This document shows, piece after piece, positions 15,983 through 23,939 of a DNA stretch of 50,130 nucleotides (position 1 is the stretch's first letter; every line of letters starts with the position of its first letter). Made by a program: the position numbers and the translations under genes. The notes below the pieces were generated by a model. It was not told the DNA's origin. It worked only from the letters and a program-made list of their open reading frames with translations, and did not search any database. Source of the DNA: Yoonia sp. (GTDB lineage: Bacteria; Pseudomonadota; Alphaproteobacteria; Rhodobacterales; Rhodobacteraceae); assembly GCF_017854565.1 (NCBI RefSeq), contig NZ_JAFMHJ010000025.1, positions 1-50,130 of the forward strand, given 5' to 3'.

Positions 15983-17797
15983 TTATTCTGCGTACCACCA
16001 CACATCCGGTTGCCAACCCGGCCAGTCACCAAAGATCGGCACAGTGTCTGGGAAATGCAGGCTTTTGGAATGCGCCAAGCGACTGATATTCCATTGGTAA
16101 ATCGGGATGACATAGCGCCCTGTGGTTAACACGCGGTCCAGCGCATGCACCGCTGCGACAAAGTCATCCTGACTTTCCGAGGTCAGCAACCGCCCGATCA
16201 ATGCGTCCACTGCGGGGGATTTGACACCCATCAGGTTGCGCCCCCCCGGTTGATCCGCCGATGCTGCGCCAAAGTAGTTGTACTGCTCATTTCCCGGCGA
16301 AAGCGACAGACCGACCCGGTAGTAGGTCATGTCAAAATCTTGACCGTCTGTCCGTTCCTTGAACTGGGCACTGTCGGCGACCGTGATTGTCGGGGTCACA
16401 CCGATGCGCAACAGTGACTGGGTAAACATGTCAATGATCGACTGATTTTCGGAACTGCCGGTTTGCAGCAGAATGTCGAAGGTAAAGGGCGTGCCGGCCG
16501 CATTCTTCATCACGCCGTCTTGCACGGTCCAGCCCGCCGCTTCCATCTGTGCAAGGGCGGCGGCGGTGCCGGCGCGGTTCCGCTCGGTCCCGTCGCCTTG
16601 GGGCAGGGCGTATCCGTCCAGCGCGCCCGGCAACAGGTCATCCACAAACGGCGCGAGAAACTCCGCAACCCGCCCCTCGGCGGGGCCGTCCGACATGGCA
16701 AGCGGCGAATTTGACCAATACGACGTGATACGTGGTTGCGCAGAGCCTGTCATCGCTTCGTTGATAAAGGCGAAATTGAACGCATGCAGCATCGCATCCC
16801 GGACCCGCCAGTCTGCAAACTGCGCGCGGCGGGTGTTCATCACAAATCCGGTCATGCCGGACGGGCGTTCATGCGGCACGACGGACAGGACAACATCACC
16901 GTCTTGCACGGCCGGGAAATTGTATTGGCTCTCCCAGCGCGCCACGTTGAATTCACGGTTGGAATTCACTTCGCCGACCTTGAACGCCTCGAACGCGGCG
17001 GTCTCATCGCCAAAAAACTCCAGACGCACTTCGTCGATGTTGTTGGTGCCGACCCGAAAGGGGATGTCATCGCCCCAATAATCGGGATTGCGGCGCAGCG
17101 ACACAAATCGCCCGGCCTCGAAATCATCAATGACATAGGGCGCGGATGTGATGGGCACTATTTCGACCGTGCTATCTTCAAAGACAACGCCATCCCATTG
17201 CGCCTTTTTCAAGATTGGGCGCAGACCGGCCAGCAATGCAAGCTCGCGGTCCTCAATATTAAAGGTAAAGCGCACGGACCGATCACCGGTTTGTTCCATG
17301 CTTGCGACCTTGGCCCAGAATCCTTGATATCGGGGGTGCCCAACCGTGCCGAGCGTTTCATAAGACCACATCACATCTGCGACGGTCACAGGGGACCCAT
17401 CCGAGAATTTGGCCCCCGCGCGCAGCGTGAACTCTACCCATTCGCGATTCGGTCCTGTCTCAATCGATTCGGCCAAAACACCGTAGAGCGTGAATGGTTC
17501 ATCAAGCGAGCGCCCCATAAAGCTCTCTCCGAGGAAAAACCGTAGCTGCCAGGGCACCGATCCTTTGCGCACGAATGGGTTCAGGCTGTCAAAGCTGCCG
17601 ACCTCAGCCGTCGCGATGCGACCGCCTTTTGGGGCCTCCGCATTAACATAGGGCAAAGACACAAAATCCGGTGGCAGGGCAGGGTCGCCATACATAGCTA
17701 TGCCATGCTGGGGTTCGGCTGCTACGAAACTGCCTGCCGTGATCAATGCAACTGCTGCGGCAAACCGCCTCGCTGATGCGCCATATTGTGCCGTCAT
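15983..17797 (-). CDS. ABC transporter family-5 periplasmic solute-binding protein (YejA-like)
   Basis: A 604-residue exported peptide/nickel-type binding protein. A signal peptide (ARRFAAAVALITAGSFVAA, cleavage before EPQHG) is followed by the SBP_bac_5 fold: YVNAEAPKGGRIATAEVGSF and FDSLNPFV near residues 50-80, SDGSPVTVADVMWSYE at about 140, and a C-terminal DMTYYRVGLSLSPGNEQYNY. The long length and the PKGG...SFDSLNPF pattern resemble YejA, which delivers oligopeptides or microcin C-like compounds. No permease or ATPase genes adjoin it, so it must pair with a transporter encoded elsewhere. I placed the start at ATG 17797 (AGAGG about 9 bases upstream) rather than 69 bases upstream. Confidence 0.9.
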   Translation of the reverse strand: MTAQYGASARRFAAAVALITAGSFVAAEPQHGIAMYGDPALPPDFVSLPYVNAEAPKGGRIATAEVGSFDSLNPFVRKGSVPWQLRFFLGESFMGRSLDEPFTLYGVLAESIETGPNREWVEFTLRAGAKFSDGSPVTVADVMWSYETLGTVGHPRYQGFWAKVASMEQTGDRSVRFTFNIEDRELALLAGLRPILKKAQWDGVVFEDSTVEIVPITSAPYVIDDFEAGRFVSLRRNPDYWGDDIPFRVGTNNIDEVRLEFFGDETAAFEAFKVGEVNSNREFNVARWESQYNFPAVQDGDVVLSVVPHERPSGMTGFVMNTRRAQFADWRVRDAMLHAFNFAFINEAMTGSAQPRITSYWSNSPLAMSDGPAEGRVAEFLAPFVDDLLPGALDGYALPQGDGTERNRAGTAAALAQMEAAGWTVQDGVMKNAAGTPFTFDILLQTGSSENQSIIDMFTQSLLRIGVTPTITVADSAQFKERTDGQDFDMTYYRVGLSLSPGNEQYNYFGAASADQPGGRNLMGVKSPAVDALIGRLLTSESQDDFVAAVHALDRVLTTGRYVIPIYQWNISRLAHSKSLHFPDTVPIFGDWPGWQPDVWWYAE

Positions 17798-17875
17798 TTT
17801 GGGTCTGCCTCTTGGTTTCGTTTCATTGTTAACGACGACCTTAAAGATGCTTCTCAACCTTTTCAAACTTTTAGC

Positions 17876-17904
17876 TTGGATGCGGGCAAGGGATTGCTTA
17901 TAAA
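17876..17904 (+). promoter_or_regulatory. Candidate sigma70-type promoter for a small RNA
   Basis: TTGGAT (17876-17881) and TATAAA (17899-17904) are separated by 17 bases. The -10 matches the consensus at 5 of 6 positions and the -35 at 3 of 6. It points toward the hairpin pair ending at 17985 and lies outside any gene. Confidence 0.4.
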
Positions 17905-17910
17905 GAAGTC

Positions 17911-17985
17911 ACTGCTCGATAGGTTTCTTGCCTGTATGAAACCTGACTCAATAACTTTACGCCCGCCTTGTGCGGGCGTTTTTTT
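17911..17985 (+). ncRNA. Candidate small RNA, two hairpins, ~75 nt
   Basis: The spacer between the divergent solute-binding protein and bdhA genes contains a perfect 7-bp hairpin, AGGTTTC (17921-17927) with GAAACCT (17938-17944). It is followed by a perfect intrinsic terminator: CGCCCGC (17960-17966), a 5-base loop, GCGGGCG (17972-17978) and a run of seven T (17979-17985). No forward-strand gene lies upstream within kilobases, so the terminator must end a short independent transcript, or act as an attenuator for bdhA 82 bases downstream. A promoter-like pair sits at the right distance. No known family was recognised, and the sequence codes for nothing obvious. Confidence 0.55.
17960..17985 (+). 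terminator. Strong rho-independent terminator (orphan)
   Basis: A 7-bp all-GC stem, CGCCCGC/GCGGGCG, with loop CTTGT and a seven-T tail. It is a very clear terminator on the plus strand with no plus-strand gene before it, which is the main support for the small RNA call. Confidence 0.85.
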
Positions 17986-18067
17986 ATGGGCAATCGGTGG
18001 GTGTGGGTGGCTTTTGCAGGTGCAGCATATATGGTGAGTCGCAACGCAATATATTGGAGCCCATACT

Positions 18068-18841
18068 ATGTCTCTTGCAGGAAAAACCGCCGTCATCACT
18101 GGATCAAATTCCGGTATCGGATTGGGTGTGGCCCGTGAGTTGGCCAAGGCTGGCGCAAATATTGTCCTGAATTCATTTACCGACACCCCCGAAGATCACG
18201 CGCTGGCCGCTGAAATCGCCAAAGTGACCGGCGTCGCCGCGAAATATGTGCAGGCCGACATGTCCAAGGGCGATGACTGCCGCCGCCTGATCGCCGCAGC
18301 CGGTGGCTGCGATATATTGATCAACAATGCAGGTATTCAGCATGTTGCACCCATTCAGGATTTCCCGACCGACAAGTGGGACGCGATCATCGCGATCAAC
18401 CTGACATCGGCGTTTCACACGACCGCTGCCGCCGTGACGGGCATGCGTGAAAAGGGCTGGGGCAGAATCATCAACATCGCATCGGCACACGGTCTGACCG
18501 CGTCACCGTATAAATCGGCCTATGTTGCGGCGAAACACGGTATCGTCGGCCTGACCAAGACCATCGGTCTTGAGACAGCACAGGACCCCATTACCTGCAA
18601 CGCAATCTGTCCCGGCTACGTCCTTACCCCGCTGGTCGAGGCACAGATCCCCGATACGATGAAAGAATACGATATGTCGCGCGATGATGTGATCAAGAAC
18701 GTCATGCTGCAGCGGCAACCCTCCAAGGAATTTGCAACCGTCGAACAGCTCGGTGGCACGGCGGTGTTTTTGTGTTCACATGCGGCGGCACAGATCACCG
18801 GGACGACGATTAGCGTCGATGGTGGCTGGACAGCCCTGTGA
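18068..18841 (+). CDS. bdhA: D-beta-hydroxybutyrate dehydrogenase
   Basis: A 257-residue short-chain dehydrogenase that interconverts 3-hydroxybutyrate and acetoacetate with NAD, the step after poly-hydroxybutyrate breakdown. Motifs: the cofactor loop TGSNSGIGLGVA at residues 11-22, DILINNAGIQHVAPIQDFP, the catalytic Ser in IINIASAHGL, YKSAYVAAKHG with Tyr and Lys, and a C-terminal ITGTTISVDGGWTAL. Length and the IQHV and AICPGYVLTPLVEAQI segments match the 3-hydroxybutyrate branch. GGAG lies about 10 bases before the ATG. The stop overlaps the GTG of the patatin gene (GTGA at 18838-18841), so the two are coupled. A small RNA or attenuator lies upstream. Confidence 0.93.
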   Translation: MSLAGKTAVITGSNSGIGLGVARELAKAGANIVLNSFTDTPEDHALAAEIAKVTGVAAKYVQADMSKGDDCRRLIAAAGGCDILINNAGIQHVAPIQDFPTDKWDAIIAINLTSAFHTTAAAVTGMREKGWGRIINIASAHGLTASPYKSAYVAAKHGIVGLTKTIGLETAQDPITCNAICPGYVLTPLVEAQIPDTMKEYDMSRDDVIKNVMLQRQPSKEFATVEQLGGTAVFLCSHAAAQITGTTISVDGGWTAL

Positions 18842-19869
18842 AGCGGATCAACCTTGCGCTGCAAGGCGGCGGTGCACATGGGGCATTCACTTGGGGTGCA
18901 CTCTGCCGCATCTTGCGTGAAGATGACATCGAAATCGCTGCAATTTCAGGGATTTCGGCTGGGGCATTGAATGCGGCTGCGTTGAAATCCGGCTGGATCG
19001 CAGGCGGTCGCGAAGGTGCGATTGAAAATCTCGAATGGCTTTGGGAACAGGTCGGGGCCATCACCGACCCGCGCTTTACGCAATGGGTGTCGTCCTTGAC
19101 GCCCAGCGCCCACCTGTGGGCCAAAGCGATCGAATATTCGCCGGCCTATGCCGCGATTGACATGACCTCGCGGATGTTTTCGCCCTACATATATGGCCCG
19201 ACGCTGCGAAACCCGCTGGAACAGATTGTTGCCAAATTCCACTATGACGCGGTTTGCGCGTCAGACGGGCCGGCGCTGCACATCTGTGCCACCAACGTCC
19301 GGTCCGGAAAAATCCGCGTGTTCACCGGGCACGAAATAATGCCAGAGGTGATCATGGCCTCGGCCTGTTTGCCCAGCATGTTTCAGGCGGTGGAATTTAC
19401 CGATCCCCAGACCGGCAAGTCAGAGGCGTTCTGGGACGGTGGCTATACTGGAAACCCAGCGCTTTTCCCGTTATTTGCCAGTGACTTGCCCGACGATATT
19501 CTAATCGTGAACATCAACCCGCTGCGCCGGAAAAATCTGCCCACGGACAGCCAGTCGATCCAAAACCGGATCAACGAGATCAGCTTTAACAGCTCGCTGT
19601 TGCGCGAACTGCGTGCGATTGATTTCGTGAACCGGCTGCTGCACGATGGCACTGTTCCAAAAGGCAGAATGAAGGACGTGCTGGTTCATATGATTGCCGA
19701 TGATGGTTTGATGAATGAACTGAATGTCGCGACCAAGACGATACCCACGCCGATCATCCTTGCCCGCCTGAAAGAGGCGGGAGAGGCGGCGGCGGACATT
19801 TTCCTGTCACAGCACAAGGCCGATCTGAACGAACGCAGCACGGTTAATATGTCCGAGATGTTCAGCTAA
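18838..19869 (+). CDS. Patatin-like phospholipase
   Basis: A 343-residue Ser-Asp dyad hydrolase. It shows the oxyanion loop LALQGGGAHGAFTWGAL near the start, the nucleophile elbow GISAG at about residues 42-46, and the catalytic Asp in FWDGGYTGNPAL. Patatins hydrolyse acyl esters of lipids; several bacterial ones are linked to poly-hydroxyalkanoate granules. Tight coupling to bdhA through a shared GTGA suggests a role in hydroxybutyrate or polymer use, but this is inference from context. The start codon is GTG. No signal peptide is visible, so it is probably cytosolic. Its 3' end overlaps the convergent LysE-family gene by 8 bases. Confidence 0.9.
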   Translation: MKRINLALQGGGAHGAFTWGALCRILREDDIEIAAISGISAGALNAAALKSGWIAGGREGAIENLEWLWEQVGAITDPRFTQWVSSLTPSAHLWAKAIEYSPAYAAIDMTSRMFSPYIYGPTLRNPLEQIVAKFHYDAVCASDGPALHICATNVRSGKIRVFTGHEIMPEVIMASACLPSMFQAVEFTDPQTGKSEAFWDGGYTGNPALFPLFASDLPDDILIVNINPLRRKNLPTDSQSIQNRINEISFNSSLLRELRAIDFVNRLLHDGTVPKGRMKDVLVHMIADDGLMNELNVATKTIPTPIILARLKEAGEAAADIFLSQHKADLNERSTVNMSEMFS

Positions 19870-20467
19870 GCAGCTTGGCGGCCAGCGCCCACATCACCAG
19901 CCCGATGAGCAGATCCAGCATGCGCCACGCCCGTGCTGACTGCATGACCGGTGCCAGAAATCGCGCGCCGTAGCCAAGACCGAAAAAGAACACGAACGAT
20001 GCGCTGACCGCACCGATCCCAAAGGCGGTTTTCGCCGCAATCTCAATGTATTGCGTTGAAACCGCCCCCACCAGCCCCAACGTATCAAGATAAACATGCG
20101 GATTAAGCCACGTGAACGCCGCAGCCGTGCCAAGCGTCGCCCAAAGACCGGCTGATTTGCCCGCAATCTGCAACGCGTAGGTGCCCTGCCACGCAGCCCA
20201 AAGCCGCAATGCGCCATAGACGATCAAAAACGCCGCGCCGCTCCAAGCCATGATCTGCGGCAACATCGGATAAACCGTGACAATCGCCCCGAAACCGAAC
20301 ACGCCTGCCGTGATCAGCAGGGCATCGGACACCGCACAAAGCAGGCACAGCCAAAATACACGTGCCCGCGCCAACCCCTGTCGCAAGACGAATGCATTTT
20401 GCGCTCCGATGGCAAGGATCAACGAAAACCCGGTCGCAAATCCGGTCAGTGCGGGCGCGATCAGCAC
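19862..20467 (-). CDS. LysE/ArgO-family amino-acid exporter
   Basis: A 201-residue membrane protein with about six hydrophobic segments. The LysE signature is clear: GFSLILAIGAQNAFVLRQGL in the first helix, CAVSDALLITAGVFG in the second, and TWLNPHVYLDTLGLVG in the middle. The GAQNAF-LRQG form is that of the ArgO/LysE branch exporting basic amino acids. The start is GTG directly after the stop of the DUF502 gene with no spacing, so it probably depends on translational coupling. Its 3' end overlaps the patatin gene on the other strand. The substrate is a prediction from the subfamily. Confidence 0.9.
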   Translation of the reverse strand: MLIAPALTGFATGFSLILAIGAQNAFVLRQGLARARVFWLCLLCAVSDALLITAGVFGFGAIVTVYPMLPQIMAWSGAAFLIVYGALRLWAAWQGTYALQIAGKSAGLWATLGTAAAFTWLNPHVYLDTLGLVGAVSTQYIEIAAKTAFGIGAVSASFVFFFGLGYGARFLAPVMQSARAWRMLDLLIGLVMWALAAKLLS

Positions 20468-21196
20468 CTATTCGGTGGCTTGCGCCAAGGCCGCAGCCGC
20501 CTTGTCATTGGGATAGACAAGCCCTGCTGAAATCACCAGCTTGGCGGCGTCCTCGACGGACATATCCAGAATCATGACGTCGCTCAACGGCAAGAACAGC
20601 AAGAACCCCGATGTCGGGTTCGGCGTTGTGGGCAAAAACACCGTCACGACGGGATCGCCGTTTGATAGCTTGGCATCAATTTCACCCTTGGCGTTGGTCG
20701 AAACAAAGGCGATGGCCCAGATACCTTTGCGCGGATATTCCACCAGACACGCCTTGTCGAACGACGTATCGCGTTGTGAAAAGACGGTTTCTGCGATTTG
20801 CTTGGCCGCATTGTAGATAGACCGCACAACGGGCATCCGGTCCACCATGCGTTCGCCGATACCCAGAAATGACCGCCCGATCAGCCCCTTGCCAATCCAT
20901 CCGACCAGCATGGTAAACAGCAAAAAGATAACAACACCGATCCCACGGACATTGACCTGGATTTCATCGTCGGGCGCGCGGCCCAACAGGTGGTTTATCA
21001 ATTCTTCGGGTTGGTACGCTTGCGGCACGAACGGCCAGACCCAACTGTCAATCCAGCCCACGACCGTCCAGATCAGCCAGAACGTCAGGCCAATGGGCGC
21101 GACGATAATCAATCCGGCCAAAAAGTTACTGCGCAGCCGCGCGATTATGCCGGGGCGGCCGCGACGTTTGTTATCGTCATGGTCAGGGTCAATCAT
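20468..21196 (-). CDS. DUF502 family membrane protein
   Basis: A 242-residue protein with an N-terminal basic stretch (DNKRRGRPGIIARLRSNFLA) and two membrane segments: GLIIVAPIGLTFWLIWTVV (about 28-46) and GIGVVIFLLFTMLVGWIGKG (about 85-105). These are followed by the family block MVDRMPVVRSIYNAAKQIAE, then PRKGIWAIAFVS and VFLPTTPNPTSGFLLFLP. These are the standard DUF502 features. The function is unknown; plant homologues (COV-like) affect vascular patterning. I placed the start at ATG 21196 because the longer frame begins with TTG and ATG has GGAT about 9 bases upstream. It is directly followed by the LysE-family gene. Confidence 0.88.
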   Translation of the reverse strand: MIDPDHDDNKRRGRPGIIARLRSNFLAGLIIVAPIGLTFWLIWTVVGWIDSWVWPFVPQAYQPEELINHLLGRAPDDEIQVNVRGIGVVIFLLFTMLVGWIGKGLIGRSFLGIGERMVDRMPVVRSIYNAAKQIAETVFSQRDTSFDKACLVEYPRKGIWAIAFVSTNAKGEIDAKLSNGDPVVTVFLPTTPNPTSGFLLFLPLSDVMILDMSVEDAAKLVISAGLVYPNDKAAAALAQATE

Positions 21197-21276
21197 TTTT
21201 GCATCCAACGAAACATACTGGTCGACAACTAGGCACTGCCGGGTCCAGCGGCAAGCAGCGGGAGCGATTGATTGCG

Positions 21277-22182
21277 TTATTTGACCATAGCGATGGCAAT
21301 TTGTGCAGCAAGGCGCGCATTGTTGCGCACAAGGGCGATGTTGGCCTGCAACGACCGCCCCTCGGTCAGCTCAAAAATCCGCCCCAGCAGAAACGGCGTC
21401 ACCGCTTTGGCGTTTATGTTCCGGGTCTCTGCCTCGGCCAGCGCCTGCGCAATGATTGGCGCCAATATGCCTGCGGGGATTTCGGCGTCTCTTGGGATCG
21501 GATTGGCAATCAACTGCCCACCTTTCAACCCCATGGCCGTCCTTGTCTGCTGCGCGCGCGCAATATCGGCGGCACTGTCCATCCGCAGCGGGGCGCGCAT
21601 GTCTGAAACGGCGGACCAAAACGCGGGCAGCATATCCTGACCATAGGCGATGACCGGAACACCCAGCGTTTCAAGCACCTCAAACGTCTTGGACAGATCC
21701 AGAATGGCCTTGGCACCGGCGGCCACGACCGTCACAGGCGTTTGCGCCAATTCATGCAGGTCCGCAGAGATATCGAATGTGTTTTCGGCCCCGCGATGCA
21801 CACCGCCAATCCCCCCCGTGGCAAAGACGTGGATGCCCGCAAGATGTGCGGCAATCATCGTGGCCGCAACGGTTGTGGCCCCGGTGCCCGCAGTCGCGAT
21901 ACATGCGGCAATATCAGCGCGCGACAGCTTGGCCACGTTTTGCGCTTGCCCCAGCGCGTCAAGTTCATCGGCCTCAAGCCCCACATGCAGCACGCCATGC
22001 AGCACAGCGACCGTCGCAGGGGTTGCGCCGCTTTCGCGCACGTCGGATTCCACCAGTCGCGCCGTTTCCACATTATGCGGAAAAGGCATTCCGTGGGTGA
22101 TGATTGTGCTTTCCAGCGCAACAATAGCCGCGCCGCTGTCGCGGGCTTTGGCGACTTCGGCGCTGTAGGTAATGGGGATCAT
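21277..22182 (-). CDS. psuG: Pseudouridine-5'-phosphate glycosidase
   Basis: A 301-residue enzyme splitting pseudouridine 5'-phosphate into uracil and ribose 5-phosphate by breaking the C-C glycosidic bond. Family blocks: IVALESTIITHGMPFPHNVE near residue 20, a GTGATTVAATMIAAHLAGI helix, VFATGGIGGVHRGAENTFDI, VVAAGAKAILDLSKTFEVLE with the active-site Lys, and QLIANPIPRDAEIP. ATG 22182 overlaps the stop of the upstream PfkB kinase gene (ATGA, 22179-22182). The pair carries out pseudouridine salvage: the kinase phosphorylates and PsuG cleaves. No dedicated transporter gene is adjacent. Confidence 0.95.
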   Translation of the reverse strand: MIPITYSAEVAKARDSGAAIVALESTIITHGMPFPHNVETARLVESDVRESGATPATVAVLHGVLHVGLEADELDALGQAQNVAKLSRADIAACIATAGTGATTVAATMIAAHLAGIHVFATGGIGGVHRGAENTFDISADLHELAQTPVTVVAAGAKAILDLSKTFEVLETLGVPVIAYGQDMLPAFWSAVSDMRAPLRMDSAADIARAQQTRTAMGLKGGQLIANPIPRDAEIPAGILAPIIAQALAEAETRNINAKAVTPFLLGRIFELTEGRSLQANIALVRNNARLAAQIAIAMVK

Positions 22183-23072
22183 AGTGGCGTTTCTCCGGAC
22201 ACATAGGTGGCTGCAGCATGCAACGCGCGGGTCAGGGCGGCGGCACGGTTGATGCCTTGGGCCTCGGACGCGATATGGGCTGCCATGAACGTATCGCCTG
22301 CACCGGTGACACGGGTCACCATCACAGCGGGCGGTGTTTGGGTGATGATGTCGCCTGCGGTGCCCTCGGATGCCGTGTTGCCGCCATCGGTGACCAGCAC
22401 ACGGTGCGCACCGCGCTCGATCAGGGCCGCAGCGGCAACCTGAGAGCCGACAAATACCGTCTGACACAGCAGACCGGCCTCTTCGAGGTTGACATAAAGC
22501 GTGGCCGACGGGTGCCCAAGCAACGCCAACAGCCGCTCTGCCTTGCCCGGCGATGCGGGTGCGACGCGCAAATCGGCGGCCCGGAACATGGGGGAATGGG
22601 CGATATCCTGCAGCAGATCGACGGTCAGGTTCCCATCAAGCGCGACAGGCCCCGCAAACGGCGTGTCTGCCGTGCCAAGCGCGCCATTGGACAAGGGGCG
22701 CAGGATCTTGTTACCGGCGGCCTCAAGCGAATGTGCATCGGCGATGGCGGCGACCAGACCATTTGCCCCTTCGATCGCCATATAAACATCCGTGGGCAGG
22801 TCTTCGGAGCGATAGATATGGTCGCAGATCAACCCCATCCGGCGCGCCTCGGCGATCAGTTCATCGCCTTCTGCGTCCCGCCCGATGGTGGTCAACAGGG
22901 CCGGGGTCATGCCAAAGCGGCGCAGCGTCATGGCAATATTCATCGCCACGCCGCCGGGCAGGCGGGTAATGCGCCCCGGCACATCAGAACCGACCCGCAT
23001 ATGCGAGGCGGCGCGCCCGATCACATCCCAAAGGACGGACCCGATACAAAGGATATCCGGTGTCTTGCTCAT
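22179..23072 (-). CDS. psuK: PfkB-family kinase, probable pseudouridine kinase
   Basis: A 297-residue ribokinase-family kinase. It has the N-terminal CIGSVLWDVIGRA strand, the sugar-binding GGVAMNIAMTLRRFG block near residue 40 (the family GG-x-x-x-N), and the C-terminal ATP/catalytic motif TRVTGAGDTFMAAHIASE with the base Asp. Coupling to psuG by a 4-base overlap makes pseudouridine the likely substrate, with phosphorylation to the 5'-phosphate. Without that context the PfkB motifs alone would not identify the sugar. The start at ATG 23072 precedes a normal PfkB N-terminus; a 38-base gap separates it from the end of the DUF4198 gene. Confidence 0.88.
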   Translation of the reverse strand: MSKTPDILCIGSVLWDVIGRAASHMRVGSDVPGRITRLPGGVAMNIAMTLRRFGMTPALLTTIGRDAEGDELIAEARRMGLICDHIYRSEDLPTDVYMAIEGANGLVAAIADAHSLEAAGNKILRPLSNGALGTADTPFAGPVALDGNLTVDLLQDIAHSPMFRAADLRVAPASPGKAERLLALLGHPSATLYVNLEEAGLLCQTVFVGSQVAAAALIERGAHRVLVTDGGNTASEGTAGDIITQTPPAVMVTRVTGAGDTFMAAHIASEAQGINRAAALTRALHAAATYVSGETPL

Positions 23073-23110
23073 CGCTGCCTTGTGGCCAAACCGCGCGCCA
23101 AGGGCAAGCG

Positions 23111-23911
23111 TTACTCAGGTACCGCGAACGTCAGGTTCGCCCATAGCGTTTCCCAATAGGACCCGGTAAGTTCGGCAAGCGCATCATTCGGTTCACGCAA
23201 AACGACGGCATCCACCATGTAGCTATAACCGGGTTGCACCGGAATGCTGGCAATGCCCTGCGCGTCAGTGCGGTATAATTCCACCGTTACATTTCCATCC
23301 GCAGCTTTCTGGAACACTTCGACCTGTGTGTCGGCGCGGACATTTTCACGATAGAACAGTTGGACCCGCATGCCATCTGAAAGATCGTCGGTATATGGGT
23401 TGGTCAGCGCCACGATCTCGGTCTCCAGACCGACGCGACGGTCGGCACCAATGCTGTTGCCGACCCCAAACAAGGTCTTGGAATACCGCGAATACACCTC
23501 CGAAAACCCATCTTCCGGCAGCCCGCGCTCCCTGTGCCGGGTCAGGACATCGCCAAAGTCCTTGTGGTCCACAAAGTTTTGAAATTTTTCCCAGTTTTCA
23601 TAGCTCACAGTGGCATTCTTGGCTTGATAGGCGGCAATATTCAGCCCTTCGCCGACCGGTGCCTGCTGCAGCGCGGGCATGTCGCCCGGACGCCCTTGCA
23701 CGCGTGCGGCCGCGTCATCGGCAAATAGCACAAAATTCGCAAACCGTTGTGGCAGATAGGCTAATTTTGACCCTGTAAAGTTCTGACCATTGACAATATC
23801 GGCCTCAAGGCTACCGTCCGCCGCGACCTGATAGGCCACGGGCTCAAGCCAAAACTCGTGCGCCGCAACCGGTGCCGCAACAAGACTAAGAATGAGAGAC
23901 AGTATGCGCAT
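23111..23911 (-). CDS. DUF4198-domain periplasmic protein
   Basis: A 266-residue exported protein. The signal peptide MRILSLILSLVAAPVAA is followed immediately by HEFWLEPVAYQV, the usual mature start of DUF4198 proteins. Later VSYENWEKFQNFVDHKDF, YSRYSKTLFGVG and VTVELYRTDAQGIASIPVQP (an Ig/CarboxypepD-like fold) also fit. These proteins occur with metal, mainly Ni and Co, uptake genes. Here the divergent neighbour is a HupE/UreJ-type permease, which supports a metal-uptake role. GAGG lies upstream of ATG 23911. The gene's 5' end comes within 30 bases of the divergent gene's start, so both promoters must overlap coding sequence or the tiny gap. Confidence 0.85.
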   Translation of the reverse strand: MRILSLILSLVAAPVAAHEFWLEPVAYQVAADGSLEADIVNGQNFTGSKLAYLPQRFANFVLFADDAAARVQGRPGDMPALQQAPVGEGLNIAAYQAKNATVSYENWEKFQNFVDHKDFGDVLTRHRERGLPEDGFSEVYSRYSKTLFGVGNSIGADRRVGLETEIVALTNPYTDDLSDGMRVQLFYRENVRADTQVEVFQKAADGNVTVELYRTDAQGIASIPVQPGYSYMVDAVVLREPNDALAELTGSYWETLWANLTFAVPE

Positions 23912-23939
23912 GATTTTATCCTCTTTGATTTCGGCAAAG

